The position numbers were made by a program, and so were the translations under genes. 64,000 bases of DNA from Papaver somniferum (Eukaryota > Streptophyta > Magnoliopsida > Ranunculales > Papaveraceae): assembly GCF_003573695.1 (NCBI RefSeq), contig NC_039364.1, positions 71,320,256 to 71,384,255 on the forward strand. The letters are read 5' to 3'. Below, in pieces: positions 32,864 to 45,446 of this stretch (within the stretch, counting starts at the first letter, position 1; each line of letters starts with the position of its first letter). Below the pieces are notes generated by a model. That model saw nothing but the letters and a program-made list of their open reading frames with translations, had not been told where the DNA came from and ran no database searches.

Positions 32864-35224
32864 TGTTAGAGCATTGCTCGGTCGAACTCGCATGCGTTGC
32901 TATCTCAAGCATGTTTGTCAATGTTAGTAATCAAATCTATAAGTCTTGATTTCTAGTATACTATAGCTAAGTCTCGGACTAGGATAGAAAGTGTAGTTGA
33001 TCTCAAGAACTCCATGGAGATCATCATACAAGACGAAGGACTACTCAAGGAACTGGTGGAACTTCATCGACTAAAAGGTATGTGGAGACTTGAACTTATC
33101 TATCACTCAAAAGTCTATCTACTTTATCTCCTATCTTGAGACAAAAGTCGTTTTGCTATATATACTTTGATTATACACATTTGCTATTTCGAGCCGAGTT
33201 TATCTCGCCTATCTATTTCTCGAAATATGTGTTGGTAAGCTTTCGCTTTGGCCAAGTTCATCTTTACCTAGTGACAAAAGTCATGTTATGTTTCAATCAC
33301 CTTGAAAATGGCTTTGACGAAAAATGGTTTGTGAATAACAATTATATAACGCCCTCTAAGAATGTTTCAATGATTGAAATGAGAGTTTAGATTATATAAC
33401 CAATGATGGATATAAGCATTGTATGGAAACACATATATGTATAAGACCTTTTTCCTTGAACCGAAGTTTGCGAACTTTGTTGATCAAGAGAACCGGAACA
33501 AGAGTCGTGAACTCAGCCCGCGAACCCAGTCCGCGAACTGGCGGAAGTTCTCGACCCGAGAAAATCTGCTGGAGTTTGAGAACTCCTTACGGGAACTTAA
33601 GTCTGCGAACTTAAGCTGGTTATATCTAAAGACGATTGTTTGTGAACTTATTTATATTAACTAAGGAATGCTAAATGCAAACCGTGGCTATATAGTTCAT
33701 GAACCGATTAGAGTGAATCAAATCGTTTTTGCTCCGATTGTGTCTTGTGTAGTTACATAAGATTTCCTTACAATTGAACAACTCTCTAACTAGTTCATTT
33801 GAGTCATTTGAACTAGTTATGGAGAAGAAGAACATGGTTGATATGAAAGTGCTCATATGGCTAACCATTGGTTAACTATTGTTGAACCAACAAATGTTCA
33901 TGTTTGGTTACGGTTACATAAACCCAAAATAGTACATTTCATTTGTGTATAACAAGCTAAGTTTTCGATCTAACGGTTGAAAGATATTAGCTTGAATCTA
34001 ATCAGGTTTTCATCTGCCGGTGAATACTGAATGCTTTGTTACCAAGCTAACATTGATTGCAAACCCTGATTTGAAAGGTATATAAGGGAGAACTCTAGCA
34101 ACTGGGAAACCTAATCCCCATACCTCCTGTGTGATACTAGTTGTATTATCTAGAGTCGATTCTCCTTTAACCTTTGGTTTCTTCTTAAAAACCAGGTTAA
34201 CGACTTAAAGACTTCATTGGGATTGTGAAGCCAGACCGATACTACTTTCTCGTAGTTGTGTGATCTGAGCTTGCTGATTCTATCATTTTGAGTATAATCG
34301 TAACGATTGACTTGAGATTTATATCTCCGATAAGAAAGATAGAAAAGTAGTCACACACATCTCCGTCTCATCGTTTGCGATTCCACAATATCTTCTTTCG
34401 CCGCGTCGATTAAGATTATTGTGAGGTGATTGATAATACTAGGTTGTTCTTCGGTAATATAAGTCTGGTTTATCAATTGGTTACTGTTCACCTTGATTTA
34501 TCAAAAGACGGAACAAAACTTGTAGGTTTATCTGTGGGAGACATATTTATCTATTCTATAGACTTTTCTATGTGATACAGATTTGTTTATTAAAGTCTTC
34601 GACTTTGGTTCGTAGCAACTCTTAATTGTGGGTGAGATCAGCTAAGGGAATAAAGTGCGTAGTATCCTGTTGGGATCAGAGACGTAAGGAGCGCAACTGT
34701 ACCTTGAATCAGTGTGAGATTTATTGGGGTTCAACTACAGTACAGACCGAAGTTAGTTTGTAGAGGCTAGTGTCTATAGCGGCTTAATACAGTGTGGTGT
34801 TCAATCTGGACTAGGTCCCGGGGTTTTTGTGCATTTGTTGTTTCCTCGTTAACAAAATTTCTGGTGTCTGTGTTATTTCTATTCTGCATTATATTTTTTT
34901 ATATAATTGAAATATCACAGGTTGTGTGTTGTATCGATCAATTGTGAAATCCAAACTTGGTTGTTGATTGGAAATTGATTGATCCTTGGATATTGGTCTT
35001 TGGTACCATCCAAGTTTATTATCCTTGTATTTGAAAAAGACTCGCAAATTCTTATTTGCTTGAGTAAAGATCAAATCAAGTGAGAGAGATATTAACTCCT
35101 CAATATACTTTTCTCTAGATCGAGTCTGATTGTCTAGTTGATTCTCTAGAAAGTATATTGGAGTTTTTCCATACAGATTGCTAAGAAAAATATTGGGTGT
35201 GGTTGTTGTACCCCCGCTTTTTCA
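32864..35224 (+). repeat. A2 5' LTR
   Basis: 2,361 bp, TGTTAGAGC to CTTTTTCA. TATATAAGG TATA box at 34080-34088. The GTCCGCGAAC-type tract is at 33466-33610. Confidence 0.9.
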
Positions 35225-35226
35225 AT

Positions 35227-35238
35227 TGGTATCAGAGC
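35227..35238 (+). other. A2 primer binding site, tRNA-Met type
   Basis: TGGTATCAGAGC, two bases after the LTR end, as in A1 and A3. Confidence 0.93.
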
Positions 35239-35290
35239 AGGCAAACACGTTCAAGACCTTACAAGTCTGTGTTTGTAGCGATCTGACTCT

Positions 35291-36639
35291 ATGGACAGAG
35301 GTGTTATCTCCATAAACGTACCACCAGTCTTCGATGGATCAAACTACCCTTGGTGGAAAGTTGCTATGCGTGCTTTTCTTCAAGCTCGTGATTTTCAAAC
35401 ATGGGTATGTATCAATAATGGCTATGATCCTCCGGTTAATACAGAAGGCGATGTATTTGTACCTAAGGACATTGGTAGATATAGTCCAGAAGAATCCTTG
35501 CTGCAAAGCAAAATTCTGACGAATTAAATGTTTTCAGACAGGCCATTACCCCAGACCTTCATCATTATGTGTCTACTTGCACTAAGTCTAGAGATGCCTG
35601 GGATATCTTAGAAACTATATTTGAAGACAATAGATACGTTTCTAAGAAGCATGCCATTGATGGAGGAAATAACCTCAAAAATACCCCTTTTGGAAAAGAA
35701 AAAACTCTTGATCAAAATTCTGTTCAAACCTTTGTATTCAATGTTGTCTCCAACACAAGTGAAACCTCTAACTTGTCTTGGGATGATGAATGTTGTTCAA
35801 ATGGTGATTGGTTTGATAAACCATTGATAACAGAAAGGATCAAAGAATTTGTAAAAAGAAACATTAGATGTGATAAACATCTTTTGTCAGCATTTGCTGC
35901 TAATGATTCCGTGAAAGAAAAATCTTTAAGTGTCAACGATGTGAATACGTATGATGGATGTGATGAAACCTTAGCTCATGCAGCAGAAACATCCAAATAA
36001 TCACGTTCTGATTCAGAATTTGAGTCTGACACGAAGATTTTCGAATTCTTGAATAAATAGGTTATTCAAGAAAATCTTCAATTAAAAGCTTCATTGAAGA
36101 AACGAGAATCATTAATCCAGGTGAAAAATCTTGAGATATACTGTCTTAATGATGAACTCACCAGAACCATTGCTCTAAAGGAAAAAGAGATTAATACTCT
36201 TAAGGATGATCTGCAAAGATTATCTGGAAATTCTGACAAAATCTCAGCGATGTTATTTGGTCATAGATCCTTTGGAAACACAAATGGTTTAGGATTTAAA
36301 AGCAAGACTGCAGGCATTGTCAACCCCATTGTTTCTATTGATCATGGAAAAATAAAGGTTGACGGTTGTGATAAACAGAAGGCACTTCAACAAGACAAAG
36401 GATCCTTGATTTGTTTGTTTTGTCGAAATGCAAATCATGTTCAAAGTATGTGCTGGAGATTCAAGAAGAACAACAAAAGAATTTCCAAACTACAAAGGAA
36501 CACGCAAAAGATGAATCTGGATAATCAACATGGGTCTCATAAAACCAATGCTTCCAGAATCAGAAGAGGTAGGAAATCTGTTTATACAACAAACCTTGGT
36601 AAACAAGGGGAACAATTGGCTCACAACGTCACTGTCTAG
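35291..36639 (+). pseudogene. A2 Copia gag, broken by one frameshift and two stops
   Basis: The frame starts at the ATG at 35291, 53 bp after the PBS. The N-terminus (PPVFDGSNYPWWKVAMRAFL) is the Copia gag start domain (DUF4219/UBN2 type). A frameshift near 35518 leads into a frame with SRDAWDILETIFEDN, a UBN2 hallmark, then stops at 35998-36000 and 36058-36060. After these comes coiled coil (about 36070-36230) and a zinc knuckle CLFCRNANHVQSMC (36412-36453, CX2CX4HX4C), then a basic tail. This is the fullest Copia gag in the window and shows that the A-type elements descend from Copia. Gag would form particles and bind RNA. No protease or integrase follows. Confidence 0.85.
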
Positions 36640-36793
36640 TACCAGAGACGTTCGCATCCTCATCTTTAACTTGAGAAAATGAGGGTTTGCGTTTCCGTGG
36701 CTCAAGTATTGTATTTATTTTATTTGTTAAGAAAAAATTCTCCTAAGAAAAAGGATGATGAATAAATCTTGAAAGACTCTTTCAAAGTCTTCC

Positions 36794-36818
36794 TAGGGTT
36801 TGGTATTCATAAATCCTT
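36794..36818 (+). promoter_or_regulatory. Telo-box and TATA-like sequence upstream of A2 ORF2
   Basis: TAGGGTTT (36794-36801, telo-box in reverse) is followed by CATAAATCC near 36808, about 50 bp before the ORF2 ATG at 36861. The arrangement matches A1 and A3. Confidence 0.35.
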
Positions 36819-36860
36819 ATATTCTTTTGTCTCTTCCTTTTATCCAAAAAATACTATCTC

Positions 36861-37290
36861 ATGGCTCCTGTGACTAGAGGAACTACAAAAAGAGATGCAG
36901 TTGAAGCAGTTAATGTGTATCTTTGCAAAGAAATCACTTCCTCAATGGTGATGAAAGTGAATTCCACAAAGAATGAAGAAGGTTCTTCCTCTAACTGTCT
37001 CTTATCTGTTTGTCTTTTTGATAATAATTTTTAGAGGCATGGTGAAAGATTTCATCAACAATAGAAATGATTTAAAATCTCAAATCGTTTCCTCTTTAGA
37101 AAAGATAACTCACTATGAACAAATGTTGTCTCTAACCAAGAACACCTTGAGTGAACTAAAAAGAGAACTTAGTGAGTTAACTGACATTTCTGAAGACCTA
37201 GAGGAATTAATTGATCCCGTAATTAATAATTTCTTCAATAATGAGAAGGAATTCTCTGTTGATGCTCTGAGAAAGCTCTACAATGTCTAG
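36861..37290 (+). pseudogene. A2 ORF2, frameshifted
   Basis: From the ATG at 36861 (MAPVTRGTTK) the frame runs to a stop at about 37034. A second frame holding most of the protein (MVKDFINNRNDLK onward, 37039) runs to 37290, so one frame change near 37000-37035 is needed. The second part is strongly heptad-like coiled coil (IVSSLEKITHYEQMLSLTKN and following Leu/Glu-rich sequence). It lies where ORF2 lies in A1, A3 and B, and ends before the same conserved noncoding segment (AGAATAACTAG). Function unknown. Confidence 0.4.
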
Positions 37291-37550
37291 TAAATCTTCT
37301 AATTTCTTATTTTGTTTAAGAAGAATAACTAGAGTTTGGAATAGACATTATTGTGATTACACATAGCTATGTCCAACGTTTTCATCTTCATGTTTTTAGA
37401 TTTGTTGGTTTAAATTCTAAAATTGTTTGGAAGATTATTTTTGCAGTATTAATCTTTATGGTTTTATATATTGCAATTTGTTATGGGATATGTATGTTTG
37501 CGTCCGTGAACTGTGATTGTCCCATACCTTGTCAAAAGTGAAGTCCTTTA

Positions 37551-39900
37551 TGAAAAAGTGGGGGTACAACAACCACACACAATATTTCGCTTAGCAATCT
37601 GTATGGAAAAACTCCAATATATTTTCTAGAGAATCAGCTAGACAGTCAGACTCAATCTAGATATAAAAAGTATATCAAACAGTTTATATCTCAATCTCTC
37701 GATTTGATATATACTCAAGCAAATAGAAATCTGCGAGTCTTTATCAAATACTAGAGAGATAACTTGGATGGTACCAAAGACCAATATCCAAGTGTCAATC
37801 AATTTAAATCAACAACCAAAAGGTCGGATATTCTAATTGATTAAACAACGCACAACCTGTGATATTTCAATTATATAATAAAATATAATGCGGAAAATAA
37901 ATAACACAGACACCAGAATTTTGTTAACGAGGAAATCGCAAATGCAGAAAAACCCCGGGACTTATTCCATATTGAACACACATTGTATTAAGCCGCTACA
38001 GACACTAGCCTACTCCAAATTAACTTCGGTCTGGACTGTAGTTGAACCCCAATCAATCTCACACTGATCCAAGGTACAGTTATGCTCATACGTTTCTGAT
38101 CCCAGCAGGATGCTACGTACTTTATTTCCTTAGATAATCTCATCCACAACTAAGAGTTGCTACGACCCAAAGTCGAAGACTTTAATAAACAAATTTGTAT
38201 CACACAGAAAAGTCTACGGTAATAGATAAATCCGTTTCCCACGAATATACCTACGAGTTTTGTTCCGTCTTTTGATAAATCAAGGTGAACATGAACCAAT
38301 TGATAAACCGGACTTATATTCCCGAAGAACAGCCTAGTATTATCAATCACCTCACAATAATCTTAATCGACGCAGCGAAAAAATATATTGCGGAATCAAA
38401 AATGATGAGACGAAGTGTTTGTGATTTCTTTTATATCTTGCCTATCGGATATATCAATCTCAAGCCAATTATTACAATTGTACTCGTACGATAGAAACAA
38501 CAAGATCAGATCACACAACTACAAGAAAGTAGTATTGGTCTGGCTTCACAATCCCAATGAAGTCTTTAAGTCGTTAACCTGGTTTAGAAGAAGAAACCAA
38601 AGGTTAAAGGAGAATCGACTCTAGCTTAGCACAACTAGTATCACACAGACGGTTTGGGGATTAGGTTTCCCAGTTGCTAGAATTCTCCCTTATATAGTCT
38701 TTAAAATAAGGGTTTGCAATCAATGTTAGCTTGGTAACAAAGCATTTAATATTCACCGTTAGATGAAAACCTGATTAGATTCAAGCTAATATCTTTCAAC
38801 CGTTAGATCGAAAACTAGCTCGTTACGCACAAATGAAATGCACGTTTCTAGGCTTGTGTAACCGTACCCAAACTTGTACATTTGTTGTTTCAACAATAGT
38901 CAACCAAATGGTTAGCCATATGATCACTTTCATATCAACCATATTCTTCTTCAGCATACCTACTTAAAGTGACTCAAATGAACTAGTTAGAGAGTTGTTC
39001 AATTGCAAGGAAATCTTATGTAACTACACAAAACACAATTGAATCAAAAACGATTTGATTCACTCGAATCGGTTCATGAACTATATAGCCACGGTTTGCA
39101 ATTTGCATTCCTTAGTTTATATAAGAATTATTTCACAAACATTGTTTTTAGATATAACCTACTCAAGTTCGCGGACTTAAGTTCCCGAACGGAGTTCACA
39201 TACTCCAGCAGAATTTCTCGGGTCGAGAACTTACGTCAGTTCGCGAACTGAGTTCGCGGACTTGGCTCACGCCACCATTCCGGTTCTCTTGATCAACAAA
39301 GTTAGCAAACTTCGGTTCAAGGAATAAGGACTTATACATATATGTTTTTCCACAACAATGCTTATATCCTCCAATGTTATATTATCTAAACTCTCATTTC
39401 AATCATTGAAACATTCTTAGAGGACGTTGATATTCTATAGTTGTTATTTACAAACTATTCTTCGTCAAAGTAAGCAATTTTAAAAGTGATTGAAACTTGT
39501 CATGACTTTCGTCACTAGGTAAAGATGAACTTGGCTAAAGCGAAAGCTTACCAACACATATTTCGAGAAATAGATAGGCGAGATAAACTCGGCTCGAAAT
39601 AGCAACTGTGTATAATATAAGTCTATATAGCAAAACGACTTTTGTCTCAAGATAGGAGATAAATAGACTTTTGAGTGATTGATAAGTTCAAGTCTCCACA
39701 TACCTTTTAGTCGATGAAGATCCACCGGTTCCTTAAGTAGTCATTCGTCTTGTATGATGATTGCCATGGAGTTCTTGAGCTCAAATACACTTTCTATCCT
39801 AGTCCGAGACCTTAACTATAGTAGACTAGAAATCAAGACTTATTGTTTTGATCACTAACATTGACAAACATGCTTGAGATAGCAACGCATGCGAGTTCGA
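37551..39900 (-). repeat. Inverted A-type LTR inside A2
   Basis: It begins TGAAAAAGTGGGGG, the reverse complement of an LTR 3' end, and runs to the sense 5' region, but the last 18 or so bases (the TGTTAGAG end) are missing. It is more like the LTR at 14145-16513 than A2's own LTRs. It abuts the A2 3' LTR head to head. Confidence 0.88.
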
Positions 39901-42224
39901 GCATTGCTCAGTCGAACTCGCATGCGTTGCTATCTCAAGCATATTTGTCAATGTTAGTGATCAAAACTATAAGTCTTGATTTCTAGTCTACTATAGCTAA
40001 GTCTCGGACTAGGATAGAAAGTGTAGTTGGGCTCAAGAACTCCATGGCGATCATCATACAAGACGAAGGACTACTCAAGGAACTGGTGGAACTTCATCGA
40101 CTAAAAGGTATATGGAGACTTGAACTTATCTATCACTCAAAAGTCTATCTACTCTATCTCCTATCTTGAGACAAAAGTCGTTTTGCTATATAGACTTTGC
40201 TTATACACATTTGCTATTTTGAGCCGAGTTTATCTCGCCTATCTATTTCTCGAAATATGTGTTGGTAAGCTTTCGCTTTGGCCAAGTTCATCTTTACCTA
40301 GTGACGAAAGTCATGTTATGTTTCAATCACCTTGAAAATGGCTTTGACGAAAAATGGTTTGTGAATAACAACTATATAACGTCTTCTAAGAATGTTTCAA
40401 TGATTGAAATGAGAGTTTAGATTATATAACCAGTGATCGATATAAGCATTGTGTGGCAACACATATATGTATAAGTCATTTTTCCTTGAACCGAAGTTTG
40501 CAAACTTTGTTGATCAAGAGAACCGGAACAAGAGCCGTGAACCCAGTCCGCGAACTGGCGGAAGTTCTCGACCAGAGAATATCTGCTGGAGTTTGAGAAC
40601 TCCTTCCGGGAACTTAAGTCAGCGAACTAAGTCAGCGAACTTAAGCTGGTTATATCTAAAGACGATTGTTTGTGAACTTATTTATATTAACTAAGGAATG
40701 CTAAATGCAAACCGTGGCTATATAGTTCATGAACCGATTCGAGTGAATCAGATCGTTTTTGATTCGATTGTGTCTTGTGTAGTTACATAATATTTCCTTG
40801 CAATTGAAAAACTCTCTAACTAGTTCATTTGAGTCATTTGAACTAGTTATGGTGAAGAAGAACATGGTCGATATGAAAGTGCTCATATGGCTAACCATTG
40901 GTTAACTATTGTTGAACCAAAAAATGTTCATGTTTGGGTACGGTTACATAAACCCAAAATAGTACATTTCATTTGTGTATAACAAGCTAAGTTTTCGATC
41001 TAACGGTTGAAAGATATTAGCTTGAATACTGAATTCTTTGTTACCAAGCTAACATTGATTGCAACCCCTGATTTGAAAGAGTATATAAAGCAGAACTCTA
41101 CCAACTGGGAAACCTAATCCCCACACCTCCTGTGTGATACTAGTTGTATTAGCTAGGGTCGATTCTCCTTTAACCTTTGGTTTCTTCTTAAAAACCAGGT
41201 TAACGACTTAAAGACTTCATTGGGATTGTGAAGCCAGACCGATACTACTTTCTCGTAGTTGTGTGATCTGATCTTGCTGATTCTATCGTTTTGAGTAAAT
41301 CGTAACGATTGGCTTGAGATTTATATCTCCGATAGGCAAGATAGTAAAGTAGTCACAAACATCTTCTTCTCATCGTTTGTGATTCCACAATATCTTCTTT
41401 CGCTGCGTCGATTAAGATTATTGTGAGCTGATTGATAATACTAGGTTGTTCTTCGGGATTATAAGTCCGGTTTATCAATTGGTTCATGTTCACCTTGATT
41501 TATCAAAAGACGGAACAAAACTTGTAGGTTTATCTGTGGGAGATAGATTTATTTATTTTATAGACTTTTCAGTGTGATACAGATTTGTTTATTAAAGTCT
41601 TTGACTTTGGGTCGTGGAAACTCCTAGTTGTGGGTGAGATCAACTAAGGGAATCAAGAACGTAGTATCCTGCTGGGATCAGAGACGTAAGAAGCGCAATT
41701 GTACCTTGAATTAGTGTGAGATTGATTGGGGTTCAACTACAGTCCAGAACAAAGTTAGTTTGTAGTAGGCTAGTGCCTGTAGCGGCTTAATACAGTGTAG
41801 TGTTCAATCTGGACTAGGTCCCGGGTTTTTTCTGCATTTGCGGTTTCCTCGTTAACAAAATTTCTAGTGTCTGTGTTATTTCTATTCCGCATTATATTTT
41901 GTTATATAATTGAAATATCACAGTTTGTGCGTTGTATTGATTAATTGTGAAATCCAACCTTGGTTGTTGATTGGAAAACTGATCCTTGGATATTGGTCTT
42001 TGGTATTATCCAAGTTTATTATCCTTATATTTGATAAAGACTCTCAAATTCTTATTTGCTTGAGTAAAGATCAAATCAAGTGAAAGAGATATTAACTCCT
42101 CAATATACTTTTCTCTATATTGAGTCTGACTGTCTAGTTGATTCTCTAGAAAGTATATTGGAGTTTGTTCATACAGATTGCTAAGCGAAATATTGGGTGT
42201 GGTTGTTGTACCCCTGCTTTTTCA
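39901..42224 (+). repeat. A2 3' LTR, 5' end truncated
   Basis: It starts at GCATTGCTC instead of TGTTAGAGCATTGCTC and ends CTTTTTCA before AGGCA. The TATA box is at 41082-41090. Relative to the 5' LTR about 26 bp are lost near 41028, between two GAAT repeats. Confidence 0.88.
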
Positions 42225-43490
42225 AGGCACTCCACAGATTGTGTTCCGTTCCTTGTCTTTCCTTTCCTTGTTTTGCAGAGATATATTGCAGGTACTGCCA
42301 GTACGGGATCAAGTGTACACACGACAGGTAAATATGTTCTGCTCCTTTTCCTCATTTGCCTTGCTTCTGCAGCAGTATTGCAGGTACCACCTTACGGATG
42401 CAATTTCCGTGAAAAGAAAACTACAGCAACAATTGTATAACACCTAACACAGCTCAGAAGTCCGTTAACACTAAGGAGATTTAACTGAGATGAGGGAGAG
42501 TCAGTTTTACAGATTCAATGTTTAAGTGCAGGTGATTGTATCTCAACAAATGTGACAAAAGCTAATACTGAGTAGGGCAACAGTTCTCAACAAGGAACAA
42601 TAAAGAGCAAAAGAAATATTTACAGACTCCTACATGACTACTTATTAACAGGAATATACTACAAACTGAACTGGACTACAGGATGTGACTAGTTACAGCT
42701 GAAACTGACTGGTAAAAATGACTGAAACTACAGGAGAGTAAAGATGTTGCTAAGAATCCTAGATGCAGGTGATTGCGATAGAACACTGAAAGAAATTTAA
42801 CTAGATGCAGTTGTAGAATAACAGGATGCAAGATATGTAACAGATGGGATTTAAAGATGGCTAAATATCATGAACTAAGAAATATAAAAACTACTGAAAT
42901 TAAATTAGGCTACAGCTAGTAGTACAAGGCTAAGATGCAGCAGTAAAGTAACAGATGATAGTGAACTATTAAATTGAGAAACAACAGACGATCTAAAACG
43001 CTAAACAAAATACAGGGATAAGATTATCTTACAAGACTATGATGCTGGTATGAGGATGCAGCAAAACAATATGCAAGGAGACTGAAAAATTAAAACTACC
43101 ACTAACAGGATGCAGACTATATAAACAAATGGATTACTACACTACTAAGATGAAACTTTCAAAAGTAAAAAGAAAACAAAAGTTAACTAATACAATATTA
43201 ACAGGATATAGGATACTATATGACTTCTGTAAACTAAGAAAGTAACAGAAAACAACTGAAATCTTTTTTTTTTTTTTTTGGATGCAAAGATAAATAGTTT
43301 TTAAGTGATGCAAAATATATGAACAAATGTACTACTAAACTACAATGCAACATCACAACTACAACTAATGCGATATAGAACAAGCTACATCTACAATAGC
43401 AGAAAAACAAAATAAAATCTAACACATATTTACAATATTAACTGAAACCAGTGAAGTAAAGATAGAAACCTCAGCTACACCGCTACCGAG
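42225..43490 (-). other. G1 leader, PBS-proximal part
   Basis: It continues the G1 leader from 32863. No gene is visible. A 17-base T run lies at 43263-43279. The last 560 bp are duplicated at 12518-13076. Confidence 0.65.
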
Positions 43491-43508
43491 TCCCCGGCAG
43501 CGGCGCCA
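43491..43508 (-). other. G1 primer binding site, tRNA-Asp type
   Basis: TCCCCGGCAGCGGCGCCA on plus is TGGCGCCGCTGCCGGGGA in sense. This is the Athila/Tat-type PBS complementary to the 3' end of plant tRNA-Asp as I remember it, with one G:T-type change. It lies six bases from the LTR edge at 43515. Confidence 0.75.
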
Positions 43509-43514
43509 AAAACT

Positions 43515-45446
43515 TGGTAGGTCGGGAAAGATGCCTATAATGTAATAAACTGCAAGTGCACATTGTCCTAATGTAACATAGGGCATGTCGATCCTCAGGG
43601 AGTTGGAGGGTGTAAAGTTGAAGCTAAATACTTACTAAACTAATTCAAATAAGAAGTAACAACAAGGGGGGTTTGTGCGTCGATACGACAAGATGTTTGT
43701 TATGAGAAGTAAACTAAAGAACAAAAATCTAAATGAGATGAAAGTGTAAACACTTGATTAAAGGGGCACTAGGGCTATCAATTCAACCACATAACCTACA
43801 CTAAAGAATTCAGCTAATGAAACTCCTCTTGTCCTTATAGCAGAAAGCGGTGAAGATTCAAGTTAGCCGCATATCCAAGGTGTCTTAAAATTGGATAGTT
43901 TAATGTCAACTAAGGTATTAACCCCTAGAATCAGATGTCTTCTTACGGCACAAATGATCACAGATTAATTCAATCCATAAAGCATGAGTTGATGCACAAC
44001 AGATAATTGTTCTAACTACCTAGGATGCTTGACATACAAGGTGAAAGTTATCAGTTGTAGCACTAAGATTAAACCTTCCCTTAATCAAATAAGCTCAACA
44101 AGAATAATAACAATAGCATGAATAAACTAGTAGTAGATTAAGGGCATCATATAAACCCTAGCTTATGAAATTAGAACATGGATAAAACTGAAATTAAACC
44201 TAAACCTACATAACAACTTGCACCGGCTAGTCCGGGCGTGAGTTCTGATACAAAATCTCATCCCTATTTATACAAGCTTCTCCCCCTTATCAATCCCAAT
44301 TTTCAACAAATTCAATATAAAATTAAGGGATTTCATGTTCTCAAAACTCACCAGTGAGAAGTACTCTCCATCCTGCACAACCACGACATTATCTTCACTA
44401 AATGGATGATGTTGGCGGCATTTGAAAGGAATACAAAAATCAGACCTAATTTTACACGCCTGCTGCCTGTTGTTGCCACAGCTACCTTACAACCCCGCCT
44501 GAATTTGTCTCCATGTTTTCAAACTTATTTCATATTTCACATCATGCTGCTAACAGTGGAGGGAAGGTGATGAAGTTGACAAGTTTTGTAGAGAGAATCA
44601 ATCACCTTTTCCTGACTAAGACATCATATTGGCGTCAATTGCTTGCTGTTGTTGTTGATGTTTGCAGAGTAATTCAATCAACGTGTTTTCCTTTCTATTG
44701 TGCCATGTGTAAGCTACCCTACCTAGTTGCTAGGTTATTGTGAATTGCTGATTGACAGTGGATGGGGGAATGGGTTTAGAAAGAGAAAAATAGGGTAAAA
44801 TAGGTATAAGGTTTGAGTTTGATGCCGACAATTGTATAGAAATTGGGCTGTGAAGGTGATGGATTGATAATATGAGAGAGGATGAGACAGATTGATTTGA
44901 TATGCCAGCAAAAAGATGGGAGACAGAAAAGATAGGTTTGACTGAATTAGGGAAGAAGTTTGTTTCTCGTGAAGGAAAATGGCATTTGGGAAAGATAATT
45001 GATTCTGTGTAAAGCATGAATACCTTGCTCTGGTATACAAGAGTGGCTTTTGGGATTAGTTTGCTCTCCATGCAATTTGAGTTCTGAATTTCGTCCCATT
45101 GATTTCTTCTTCTTGCACTTCTTGTTCACTACTGGTTCCATTCAATTCATAAATCTGCTCGCACCCCAACTGCCTTCTCCATTGCGTGTATCTCCTTAAA
45201 GCTGACTTGACATCTAGTTCGACAAGGCATAGAATCTCCACTTTGTGCATATCCTATGTCCAGACCATTCTTTCCATTCCCCTTTCGTTACAAAACAAAA
45301 AATCAGGACAATTGCCACACCTTTTACTTGCAACGAACAAGAACTACAAAATACATAATTTGCCATAAATTCAAGCAATTAGTGCAACAAAATACCATAA
45401 ACACCTACAAACTGATAAGAATGTATACAATATTAGGTGCTTATCA
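43515..45446 (-). repeat. G1 5' LTR
   Basis: 1,932 bp, intact, with sense ends TGATAAGCACC and CTACCA. It provides the unbroken reference for the interrupted left LTR. Small ORFs in 44730-45250 occur in several frames and are not genes. Confidence 0.85.

Larger units (their letters stand above)
32864..42224 (+). mobile_element. A2, Copia-like non-autonomous element with an inverted LTR inside
   Basis: A 9,361 bp insertion bounded by exact AGGCA duplications in the G1 leader. Order: 5' LTR (32864-35224), PBS, broken gag, ORF2, internal sequence ending abruptly at 37550, an inverted A-type LTR (37551-39900), and the 3' LTR (39901-42224) lacking its first seven or so bases. The internal region that should lie before the 3' LTR, including tandem tract and PPT, is missing. 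Since the outer duplication is perfect, the inverted LTR entered after or during A2 insertion and a deletion then removed the flanks. Confidence 0.85.
12518..45446 (-). mobile_element. G1, Ty3/gypsy-type non-autonomous element with a partial tandem copy
   Basis: On the minus strand the order is 5' LTR (45446-43515), tRNA-Asp-type PBS (43508-43491), leader, gag-type ORF, noncoding 3' region, PPT and a second LTR (18485-13077). That LTR is then followed by another PBS and 559 bp of leader (13076-12518). This LTR-internal-LTR-internal order indicates a tandem arrangement, probably from unequal recombination, with the far unit deleted. Three later insertions (14145-17990, 20945-30914, 32864-42224) account for its length. 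No pol domain is present in the remaining DNA. Because the left LTR end is lost, no target duplication can be seen. The Tat/Athila-like placement is inference from PBS and gag style. Confidence 0.78.

Noticed and set aside
39889..39920. Short palindrome read as a terminator
   Set aside because: It is the centre of two head-to-head LTRs, not a bacterial-type terminator.
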